Positions 1 through 8,189 of a stretch of 17,324 bases of DNA are shown here, one piece after another (positions within the stretch are counted from its first letter, which is position 1; each line of letters begins with the position of its first letter). The position numbers and the translations under genes were made by a program. The stretch comes from an uncultured Bacteroidales bacterium. Its GTDB lineage: Bacteria > Bacteroidota > Bacteroidia > Bacteroidales > UBA932. The stretch is taken from the NCBI GenBank assembly GCA_902491795.1, contig CABUIX010000043.1, positions 1-17,324 on the forward strand, given 5' to 3'. The notes below the pieces were generated by a model. It searched no databases and had not been told where the DNA came from. It saw only the letters and a list, made by a program, of their open reading frames with translations.

Positions 1-1779
1 ACTTGACTATCTGGAAGACCTCGGCGTACACGCCATCTGGCTCTCGCCAATCCACCCCGCAGCCTCCTACCACGGCTACGACGTGCTCGACTACGAAGCC
101 GTAAACCCGGACTTCGGAACTGAAGAAGACTTCAAGTCCCTTGTCAGCGCAGCACACGCCAAGGGCATCAAGATTTATCTTGACTATGTGCTGAACCACA
201 CATCCAAGGACCATCCTTGGTTTCTCGAAGCGAAATCAGACACGGAAAGTCCTTTCCGCGACTATTATATATTCTCGGATGACCCGCGCGCCGACATCAC
301 TTCCGGCAAGATCCCGATGATCGCCACCGAAGGCGCCGCCGGCTATGACTCAGGCCAATGGTTTCCCGCGGTAAGCGGAGGCGGCGGAGCCCAGAAGGTC
401 AAGTTCACACTCTCTCTCGACGGCTCCGGAAAGCCCTCGGCGCTGACTGTGGAGCAAGTGGAGCAAACAAGCAACTCCGGCACCCAGGACAGCGGCATCT
501 GGCTTTACTACGGAGACGAGCAGATGCAGGAATTCTACTCCGACGGCGACGAATGCAGCCTAAGCCTCGAATTCGACAGCGACTGGGGATTGCTCATACG
601 CACGAGCGCCACCCAGTGGGACAATTACAAATACGGCGGATCCACCGGGAGCAACCACCTCGAATGGGGCGTTCCGCTGCCTCTCACTTCAGGCAGCGGC
701 GCACTGGACATACTCATGCCCTACATGAGTTCCACGATGTACCACTCCCACATGTGGACCTCATGGTTCGCCGACCTCAACTACGGCCCCGCATCGGACT
801 GCGAGAACTCTCCGGCATTCAACTCGCTCTGCGAGTCTGCGGAGAAATGGATAGGACTCGGGGTGGACGGATTCCGCCTCGATGCCATCAAGCACATCTA
901 CCACAACGCCTCGAGCGACGAGAATCCCACTTTCCTCGGGAGTTCTATGACCGCTGCAACGCTGCATACAAGGCCGCAGGCGGCGAAGGAGACATCTATA
1001 TGGTCGGGGAGCACCTCAGCGCAGCAGAAGAAGTAGCGCCATACTACACCGGACTGCCGGCCTTCTTTGACTTCAGCTTCTGGTGGACCCTCAGGGACGC
1101 CATCAATGCCGGCAACGGCAGCAACTTCGTCGGGACCATACAGGGCTACCGTGAACTGTACGGACAGTACCGCAGCAACTTCATCGAGGCGACCAAGCTC
1201 TCCAACCACGACGAGGACAGGGCAGGCAGTTCACTCAACCGCGACCTGAACAAGATGAAGCTTGCGGCCGCAGTCCTGCTGACAGGTCCCGGAGAGCCCT
1301 ACATCTACCAGGGAGAGGAACTCGGGTACTGGGGGACAAAAACCGGAGGGGACGAATATGTGCGCACCCCCATAATGTGGAACGCCGACGGCAGCGGGCT
1401 TGCCGATGCCAAACTTTCCGGAAAGGTCGACAGGACGATGCTGAGCTCCAGCATATCAGTGGAGAGCCAGTCCGCCGACGAGAATTCCCTTCTCAATGTC
1501 TACCGCAAGTTCGGAGTGCTGCGCGACAGCTACACCGCACTCTCGAAGGGAAGCTTCGACTACTGCGCATCTGCAGCATCATCCCAATCGGTTTCGGCAT
1601 GGTACCGTGTCGACGATGACCAGAGGATCCTGGTGGTGCACAACTTCGGGGCAAGCCCGGCGAAACTCAACTTCTCAAATGACAACCTGTCCGCAATGAT
1701 AGCCTCAAACGGGACTGTCACGGTCAGCGGAAGCAGCCTGACCCTCGGCGGATACGCTTCAGCAATATTCCTGCAATGA
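1..1779 (+). pseudogene. susG: SusG-like outer-membrane alpha-amylase (GH13), 5'-truncated by window edge and frameshifted
   Basis: The product is a GH13 endo-alpha-amylase closely resembling Bacteroides thetaiotaomicron SusG, which cleaves starch at the cell surface. Reading starts in frame at base 2; the true start is upstream. Visible motifs are LDYLEDLGVHAIWLSPIHP, SYHGYDV and DYVLNHT, then the nucleophile region GVDGFRLD (Asp codon 881-883), acid/base YMVGEH (Glu codon 1009-1011) and LSNHDEDR (Asp codon 1210-1212). Bases of about 350-760 encode an insert in the B domain at the place where SusG carries its CBM58 starch-binding module. The reading frame breaks at 935-938. Upstream the protein reads DENPTFL, and downstream the homologous protein resumes one base earlier (from 937) as REFYDRCNAAYK. 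One base is therefore missing relative to the intact gene, and the upstream frame stops at 1036. All catalytic residues survive across the two frames, so this is a recent lesion or a sequencing error. The stop overlaps the next start (ATGA). Confidence 0.92.
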
Positions 1780-3014
1780 AAAAATTACTGACAATAATGG
1801 CATGCCTGACAGCAATGACTGCCTGCAACAAGCAAACAGCCGGAAATGAAGGGACCGGCGAAGGCGACAAGCCGACACCTCCCGCCGAAGCAACGGAGCA
1901 GACACCCGGCCTCGACATATTCTACAAGGGAGGAACCATGTGCTTTGCCTCATATTTCGAGGATGCCGGGCTCGTGTACCGCGAAAACGGACAGCCGGCG
2001 GATCCTTACGGCTCAATGAAGGAGCACGGGGCCAACTGCGTCCGGCTCCAGCTCGACATGCTGTCGTTCGCGAAAAAGGAAGGCCAGACCATCGACTGGC
2101 AGACCATGGACAGGGTAATCGAAGACTCCTGGAGGGCAAAGCAACACGGACTCGAGATATTCCTGACCATGAAGCCCGACTACGACATCTATACTGTAAA
2201 TCCCACGAGCCACAACAACATCCCCGGGCAATGGGCCAACCTCAGCGAAAGCGATCTCGGACAGGCTCTCTATGACTGGGTCTACGACAGCCTCACAAAA
2301 CTTGCCGAAGAAGGCATCTTCCCCGCAATCGTGGCTGTGGGCAACGAGGTCAGCGTGGGATTCCTCAAGCCCTCGCCGGATGCTGCTGCCGACAACCTGC
2401 GTACAGGGAGGCTGCTCAAATATGCCCACCAGGCCGTCAGGGACTACGCTGCCGACTGGAACCCCGCATGTCTGTCGGCAGTCCACGTGGAAAACCCGTC
2501 CCGGGCAGCATGGTGCATAAACCAGATCGAGACTGCCGGGGCGACTGACTACGACATAGTTGCCGTCTCATGGTATCCCGGTTCGAAGATAGGGCACAGC
2601 CTGCCGGCCGGACAGGACATGAAAGCCTTCGCAGGCTCTTTCGGCGACAAGAAGATGATGATTGTCGAGACTGCCTACACTTTCACCGACGGCATGTCAG
2701 GCGGAAAGTGGCAGGGAGACAACTGCAACAACGCCTATGACTACCCAGACTGGGGAAGCGACAGCGAGAATGCCGGGAACTACACCCCCGCAAAAGCCAG
2801 GGAATGGCTGCGCAGCCTTGCCGAAGACATACGAGCCGGCGGCGGAGCCGGACTGCTCACCTGGGGCACAGAATCACTTCCCGCTGAAGGAATCTATACC
2901 TACCCTGCCGACTGGGCCAAGGGAAGCACTTGGGAGAACAACTCTTACTGGGACTTCACAGACGGCAACAATCTCCATGAAGGCATAGACTGGATGAAAG
3001 ACACAGAACAATGA
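1776..3014 (+). CDS. Divergent GH53 endo-beta-1,4-galactanase-like lipoprotein
   Basis: A 412-residue protein with a lipoprotein signal (hydrophobic segment, then LTAMTAC, Cys17) and a Thr/Pro/Glu-rich linker to about residue 48. The rest is a single GH53-type TIM barrel. GH53 enzymes cut beta-1,4-galactan and arabinogalactan I with retention. The strand-4 acid/base signature is VGNEVSVGF (Glu191) and the strand-7 nucleophile signature is MMIVETAYTF (Glu298); both glutamates are present. The N-terminal part (FYKGGTMCFASYFEDAG) matches the usual GH53 beginning. The barrel's VRLQLDMLSF segment departs from the VRLRLW-type motif usual in the family, so the substrate may differ from plain galactan. 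The start overlaps the SusG stop and the stop overlaps the next start, both as ATGA. The residues after Cys17 (NKQTAG) are not acidic, so surface display is less clear than for SusG. Family assignment is firm; substrate is inference. Confidence 0.85.
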   Translation: MKKLLTIMACLTAMTACNKQTAGNEGTGEGDKPTPPAEATEQTPGLDIFYKGGTMCFASYFEDAGLVYRENGQPADPYGSMKEHGANCVRLQLDMLSFAKKEGQTIDWQTMDRVIEDSWRAKQHGLEIFLTMKPDYDIYTVNPTSHNNIPGQWANLSESDLGQALYDWVYDSLTKLAEEGIFPAIVAVGNEVSVGFLKPSPDAAADNLRTGRLLKYAHQAVRDYAADWNPACLSAVHVENPSRAAWCINQIETAGATDYDIVAVSWYPGSKIGHSLPAGQDMKAFAGSFGDKKMMIVETAYTFTDGMSGGKWQGDNCNNAYDYPDWGSDSENAGNYTPAKAREWLRSLAEDIRAGGGAGLLTWGTESLPAEGIYTYPADWAKGSTWENNSYWDFTDGNNLHEGIDWMKDTEQ

Positions 3015-5995
3015 AAGATATGAAAAAACTCCTGCTACTGATCAGCCTTGCACTGCTCGCGGTGTCATGCGGGCAGGACAAGAAGACGGCTGAACCCGCG
3101 GACTACAAGAGCGAGGCCGTGGTCTATGAACTCAACATCAGGCAAATGACGCCGGAAGGCACGTTCGCCGCAGCGGCGGAAAGGCTTCCCGTGCTCAAGG
3201 AACTCGGAGTGGACATACTCTGGGTAATGCCTCTCTATCCTATTGGCGAGCTCAACCGCAAGGGCACGCTCGGATCGTACTATGCGATCAGGGACTACTG
3301 CGACGTCAACCCGGAATTCGGCACGCTCGCGGACTTCGACGCGTTCCTCTCCAAAGCCCACGAACTCGGATTCAGGCTCATCATCGACTGGGTGGCCAAC
3401 CACACCTCCCCGGACCATCCTTGGGTCACCGGAAAGGATCCCTCATGGTACGTCCGCGACGAGAACGGCAACACCATAGTCGAATATGACTGGACCGACA
3501 TAGCAAAGCTCAACTATGAAAACCGCGAAATGCGCGCCGAAATGGAGAAGTGCATGCGGTTCTGGCTTGACCGCGGAGTCGACGGATTCCGCTGCGACAT
3601 GGCATCGCTCGTCCCCCAAGACTTCTGGTCAGACGTGATTTCAAAGTTCCGCAGCGAATACGGCGACCTGTATTTCCTTGCCGAAGGCGAGGAAGCATGG
3701 CTGCACGAAGCCGGATTTGACGCCACCTACTCATGGAAGCTCCACCACCTTCTGAATGACATCGCCCAGGGCAAGGCAAATGTCGACAGCCTCTCAAGCT
3801 ACATCGCATGGAACCAAAGCAACTACCCCGCCGATGCCCTGCGGCTCGCATTCACCTCAAACCACGACGAGAACTCATGGAGCGGAACCGAGTTCGACAG
3901 GATGGGAGATGCCTGGAAGGCCATGACAGTGCTCTGCTGGACGCTTCCCAACGCCCAGCCGCTGATATATACAGGACAGGAAATAGGCTATGACCACAGT
4001 TTCGCCTTCTTCGAGAAGGACCCGATAAGCGAATGGAAAACCAACGCGGTGACCGACTTCTACCGCAAGCTCGGTGAAATCAAGCATTCTCATCCGGCTC
4101 TCAACGCCGGGGAAGGCAGTTTCGAGATACTTTCCACCGACAACAACACCCTGGTATTCAAGAGGACGAACGAAGGTGACGAAGTCACCGTGAGCGTACA
4201 GCTCGAGGCCCCCTGGGCATGGAGCATCAGTTCCGACAGCGACCTGATAAGCCGCATCGAGCCCCCCTGCTGGTGGACCGGAATGAAGACGGATCTGCAG
4301 CTTCTCGTGTACGGCCAGGGAATCGGAGACTGGAATGTCGAAGTCAAAGGAGGAAAGGGAGTGAAAGTGGCTGATGTCCACAAGGCCGAAAGCCCGAACT
4401 ATCTTTTCGTTGACATGGACATCGCACCCGATGCCGAGCCCGGCACCTATACCCTGCTCTTCACAAAGGACGGAAAGACCATCCGCAGGGACTACCAAAT
4501 CCTCGAGAGGCGCGAAGGATCGGCCGGGCGCAAGAGCTTCGGCACTGACGACGCCATCTACCTTATCATGCCCGACCGTTTCGTCAACGGAGACCCGTCC
4601 AACGACAACAGTCCCTGCACCACGGAAAAGGCTGACCCCGAAGCCTTCTTCGGCAGACACGGAGGAGACATTCAGGGCATAGAGGACCAGCTGGACTACA
4701 TCGCGGATGCCGGATTCACGGCAATCTGGAACACCCCGCTACTCGAGGACAACGAGCCGGAATCATCATACCACGGATATGCCTGCACCGACTACTACAG
4801 GATCGACCCCCGTTTCGGAAGCAACTGGAAATACCGCGAGATGGTGGAAATGGCACACGACAGGGGCCTCAAGGTCATAATGGACATCGTGACCAACCAC
4901 TGCGGCGACAAGCACTGGTGGATGCAGGATCTGCCCTTCGCCGACTGGGTGCACCAGTGGCCCGAATACACGCATTCAAACTGCGCCTTCTCGGCACAGA
5001 ATGATCCGTACTGCTCCGAACTGGACCGCATCAACATGACAAGCGGATGGTTTGACACCTCAATGGTCGACATGAACCTCGACAACCCCTGGCTGCTGCA
5101 GTACTTCAAGCAGTGGGCAGTATGGTGGATCGAATGGGCGGACCTCGACGGATTCCGTGTCGACACCTATCCCTACAACGAGAAATATCCGATGTCGGAG
5201 TGGTGCAGCAGCGTGCGGGCCGAATATCCCGGATTCAACATAGTCGGAGAAGTATGGTCCGGCAATGTCCCGGAAGTCGCCTACTGGCAGGCAAACAACC
5301 CCAACCGTGACTCCTTCAACTCAAATCTGCCCTCGATCATGGATTTCCCTCTCTACAACGCAATCTGCGCCGGAATAAACGCCGACAGCGAAAGCTGGGA
5401 CGAGGGCATCACCAAGGTCTACAACTCGATGGCGAACGACCAGTACTACGAGAACCCGCAGAACATGATGATCTTCCCTGGCAACCATGACACCGACCGC
5501 ATCGGAGACATCGTCGGCAAGGATCCCGCAAAGCAGAAGCTTGTGATGACCCTTATGGCTACCCTGCGCGGATATCCGCAGATCTTCTCGGGCGACGAGC
5601 TCATGGCCGTGTCGCGCGACCGCTCACAGGGACACGGCGGACTCAGGGTGGACTTCCCCCTGAATTGGGAGGAAGATCCCGTAATGAAGGACATGCACGA
5701 CTACGTGAGCGCCCTGTTCAACTGGAGAAAGACCTCAGATGCCGTCCAAAACGGCAACACCCTGCATTTCCTCACGAGGGACAACACCTACGCATACTTC
5801 AGATACACCGACGACCAGGCAGTGTTCGTCTTCATCAACAACAACGCAGAACCTCGTGAAATTCCCTGGGCCGACTACGCCGAATTCACCGGCCGGCTCT
5901 CAGGAGAAGGACGCAATGTCGTAAGCGGAGAGACATTCAACCCCGAAAACTGCACAGTTCCCGCAAAATCAAGCCTAGTGATAGAATTCAAATGA
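3011..5995 (+). CDS. Two-headed GH13 lipoprotein: alpha-amylase fused to SusA-like neopullulanase
   Basis: A 994-residue lipoprotein (LLAVSC, Cys20) with two complete GH13 enzymes. The first, about residues 32-400, starts AVVYELNIRQMTPEG and carries GVDGFRCD (Asp196), FLAEGEE (Glu225) and SNHDENS (Asp286). The second begins near residue 412. Its RIEPPCWWTGMKTDLQLLVYG-like stretch matches the N-terminal beta domain of mature SusA (cyclomaltodextrinase N type). The catalytic barrel follows from about residue 513 (AIYLIMPDRFVNGD), with ADLDGFRVD (Asp718), NIVGEVWSG (Glu747) and GNHDTDR (Asp827), and then a C-terminal beta domain. All six catalytic acids are present. SusA and other neopullulanases cleave alpha-1,4 links in maltooligosaccharides, cyclodextrins and pullulan in the periplasm; here the domain inherits a lipid anchor. 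The start at 3011 gives an ATGA overlap with the upstream stop. An ATG at 3020 (MKKLL) would give a cleaner signal peptide and is an equal alternative. The stop overlaps the GH97 start. Confidence 0.92.
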   Translation: MKDMKKLLLLISLALLAVSCGQDKKTAEPADYKSEAVVYELNIRQMTPEGTFAAAAERLPVLKELGVDILWVMPLYPIGELNRKGTLGSYYAIRDYCDVNPEFGTLADFDAFLSKAHELGFRLIIDWVANHTSPDHPWVTGKDPSWYVRDENGNTIVEYDWTDIAKLNYENREMRAEMEKCMRFWLDRGVDGFRCDMASLVPQDFWSDVISKFRSEYGDLYFLAEGEEAWLHEAGFDATYSWKLHHLLNDIAQGKANVDSLSSYIAWNQSNYPADALRLAFTSNHDENSWSGTEFDRMGDAWKAMTVLCWTLPNAQPLIYTGQEIGYDHSFAFFEKDPISEWKTNAVTDFYRKLGEIKHSHPALNAGEGSFEILSTDNNTLVFKRTNEGDEVTVSVQLEAPWAWSISSDSDLISRIEPPCWWTGMKTDLQLLVYGQGIGDWNVEVKGGKGVKVADVHKAESPNYLFVDMDIAPDAEPGTYTLLFTKDGKTIRRDYQILERREGSAGRKSFGTDDAIYLIMPDRFVNGDPSNDNSPCTTEKADPEAFFGRHGGDIQGIEDQLDYIADAGFTAIWNTPLLEDNEPESSYHGYACTDYYRIDPRFGSNWKYREMVEMAHDRGLKVIMDIVTNHCGDKHWWMQDLPFADWVHQWPEYTHSNCAFSAQNDPYCSELDRINMTSGWFDTSMVDMNLDNPWLLQYFKQWAVWWIEWADLDGFRVDTYPYNEKYPMSEWCSSVRAEYPGFNIVGEVWSGNVPEVAYWQANNPNRDSFNSNLPSIMDFPLYNAICAGINADSESWDEGITKVYNSMANDQYYENPQNMMIFPGNHDTDRIGDIVGKDPAKQKLVMTLMATLRGYPQIFSGDELMAVSRDRSQGHGGLRVDFPLNWEEDPVMKDMHDYVSALFNWRKTSDAVQNGNTLHFLTRDNTYAYFRYTDDQAVFVFINNNAEPREIPWADYAEFTGRLSGEGRNVVSGETFNPENCTVPAKSSLVIEFK

Positions 5996-8178
5996 AAAAG
6001 TTCATGATAATGCTTGCCGCACTTGCAGCCGCCGCACCGTCATTTGCCGCTGCCTCCCCCGCCGCAAGCCTCAAATCACCCGACGGCAACCTCGAGCTCA
6101 GTTTCTGGCTCGAAGAAAAAGGAGTACCAAAATATTCACTTACCCACAAGGGCACCGACGTCGTGCTTCCGAGCCTTCTCGGGTTCGAACTGCGCGGTAC
6201 GGTGAAGTCCGAGAAGATCACCTTCGATGGAGATGAAATCACCAAGACAGACCTCAAGCCCTGCTACTCGTTTGCCGAAGGATTCGAACTCACCGGCACC
6301 GAGACCTCGACTTTCGACGAGACCTGGGAACCGGTATGGGGAGAAGAGTCGCAGATCCGCAACCACTACAACGAGCTGCTGGTCAAGCTCTGCCAGACAG
6401 AAAGCGGGAAGCTGATGAACATCCGCTTCCGCCTGTTCGACGACGGTCTCGGATTCAGGTATGAGTTCCCCGACGGGCAGCCTCTGACCTACTTCGTGAT
6501 AAAGGAAGAACTGACGGAGTTCGCGATGGCAGGAGACCACTTCAGCTGGTGGATTCCCGGCGACTACGACACCCAGGAATACGAATACGGCGAATGCCGC
6601 CTCTCGGAGATCAGCGACAATTTCGAGAAGCAGGTTGTAGGCAACAGCTCGCAGACCTTCTTCAGCACCAGCGGAGTCCAGACCTCCTTCCAGATGAAGA
6701 CAGACGACGGCCTCTACATCAACATACACGAGGCGGCACTTGTGGACTACCCATGCATGCATCTGCTCGTTGACGGGAAGACCCACGTGCTGCGCGCCTG
6801 GCTCACCCCAGACGCCCAGGGATGGAAAGGATACATGCAGACCCCCTGCAACACTCCGTGGAGGACCGTACAGGTGGCCGAGTCGGCAACCGAGCAGCTT
6901 GCCAGCAGACTCGTCCTCAACCTCAACGAACCCTGCTCCTACGAAGACGTCAGCTGGATACATCCGGTGAAATACATGGGAGTATGGTGGGAGATGATAG
7001 CAGGCTACGGCACATGGGCCTACACGGACGCCACTTCCGTAAAGCTTGACAGTTTCGATTACGCAAGCGCAAAACCCAACGGGAAGCATTCGGCCAACAA
7101 CAAGAGAGTCAGGGAATACATCGACTTCGCCGCAGAGAACGGTTTTGATGCCGTTCTCGTGGAAGGATGGAACATCGGCTGGGAAGACTGGGCGAACTGC
7201 AGCAAGGACTATGTGTTCGACTTCGTGACGCCCTACCCCGACTTCGACATCGCCGCACTCAACGAGTACGCGCATTCGAAGGGAATCGAGCTCATAATGC
7301 ACCACGAGACATCAAGTTCCGTGCGCAACTACGAGAGGCACATGGAAGCCGCCTATGACCTGATGAACAAGTACGGATACACTTCTGTCAAGTCAGGATA
7401 TGTCGGGGACATCATCCCCCGCGGCGAATACCACTACGGACAATGGATGGTCAATCACTACCTCTATGCCGTGAAGAAGGCTGCGGAGCACAAGATCATG
7501 GTCAACGCCCACGAGGCGGTGCGCCCCACCGGACTCTGCAGGACCTACCCGAACCTGATCGGAAACGAATCGGCTCGCGGAACCGAATACCAGGCATTCG
7601 GAGGGACTTCGCCCAAGCACGTGACAATACTGCCGTTCACAAGGCTGAACGGAGGCCCCATGGACTACACTCCCGGAATTTTCGAACAGAACCTTGAGGA
7701 GTGGTGCGGCAACAGCTCCCATGTCAACGCAACCATCGCAAACCAGCTGGGGCTGTACCTCACGATGTACTCACCCCTGCAGATGGCGGCCGACACCCCG
7801 GAACATTACGCCAAATTCATGGACGCATTCCAATTTATCAAGGATGTCGCTTTGGATTGGAGCGAAAGTCGCTATCTTTGCGCAGAACCCGGAGACTACA
7901 TAGTGGTGGCAAGAAAGGCCAAGGACAGCGGCTTGTGGTTCTGCGGCGGCGTGACTGACGAGAACGCAAGGGAATTCGAGATCAGTCTCGACTTCCTGCC
8001 CGAAGGCAAGTTCACGGCAGAGATCTACGCCGATGCACCTGATGCCCACTACAAGACCAACCCCCAGGCCTATGAGATCACTTCGCGCAACGTCACTGCA
8101 AAGGACAGCATAAAGATCAGGATGGCGCCAGGTGGAGGTTTTGCGATAGCCTTCAAGCCACAGACCGAAAAACGCTAA
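5992..8178 (+). CDS. susB: SusB-like GH97 alpha-glucosidase
   Basis: A 728-residue exported enzyme, close to the roughly 740 residues of B. thetaiotaomicron SusB. A Sec signal peptide (MKKF, alanine-rich core, likely cleavage after SFA near residue 18-20) places it in the periplasm. SusB is an inverting, calcium-dependent alpha-glucosidase that releases glucose from maltooligosaccharides. The N-terminal beta-sandwich ends with YDTQEYEYGE, which carries the likely calcium-ligand glutamate (about residue 196). The barrel has MHHETSSS (Glu439), NAHEAVRPTG (Glu508) and GNESARGTEYQ (Glu526, Glu532). The spacing between these four glutamates is identical to SusB, so the protein belongs to the inverting branch rather than the retaining Asp-nucleophile branch of GH97. 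It starts in an ATGA overlap with the fusion gene and is followed 11 bases later by the GH77 gene. Expected role: final periplasmic step of starch breakdown. Confidence 0.95.
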   Translation: MKKFMIMLAALAAAAPSFAAASPAASLKSPDGNLELSFWLEEKGVPKYSLTHKGTDVVLPSLLGFELRGTVKSEKITFDGDEITKTDLKPCYSFAEGFELTGTETSTFDETWEPVWGEESQIRNHYNELLVKLCQTESGKLMNIRFRLFDDGLGFRYEFPDGQPLTYFVIKEELTEFAMAGDHFSWWIPGDYDTQEYEYGECRLSEISDNFEKQVVGNSSQTFFSTSGVQTSFQMKTDDGLYINIHEAALVDYPCMHLLVDGKTHVLRAWLTPDAQGWKGYMQTPCNTPWRTVQVAESATEQLASRLVLNLNEPCSYEDVSWIHPVKYMGVWWEMIAGYGTWAYTDATSVKLDSFDYASAKPNGKHSANNKRVREYIDFAAENGFDAVLVEGWNIGWEDWANCSKDYVFDFVTPYPDFDIAALNEYAHSKGIELIMHHETSSSVRNYERHMEAAYDLMNKYGYTSVKSGYVGDIIPRGEYHYGQWMVNHYLYAVKKAAEHKIMVNAHEAVRPTGLCRTYPNLIGNESARGTEYQAFGGTSPKHVTILPFTRLNGGPMDYTPGIFEQNLEEWCGNSSHVNATIANQLGLYLTMYSPLQMAADTPEHYAKFMDAFQFIKDVALDWSESRYLCAEPGDYIVVARKAKDSGLWFCGGVTDENAREFEISLDFLPEGKFTAEIYADAPDAHYKTNPQAYEITSRNVTAKDSIKIRMAPGGGFAIAFKPQTEKR

Positions 8179-8189
8179 ATCAAGTATAT

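Noticed and set aside
931..945. Programmed -1 frameshift in the SusG-like gene
   Set aside because: The shift site T TTC CTC is not a slippery heptamer (the second codon cannot re-pair as CCT), no downstream stem was obvious, and SusG genes do not use recoding. A deletion or sequencing error is simpler.
6136..7305. A long antisense open frame (389 codons) opposite the GH97 gene, and a similar one opposite GH77 (8403-9356)
   Set aside because: They lie fully inside strongly conserved enzymes, have no recognisable domain and no operon context; such open antisense frames are a by-product of codon use in GC-rich genes.
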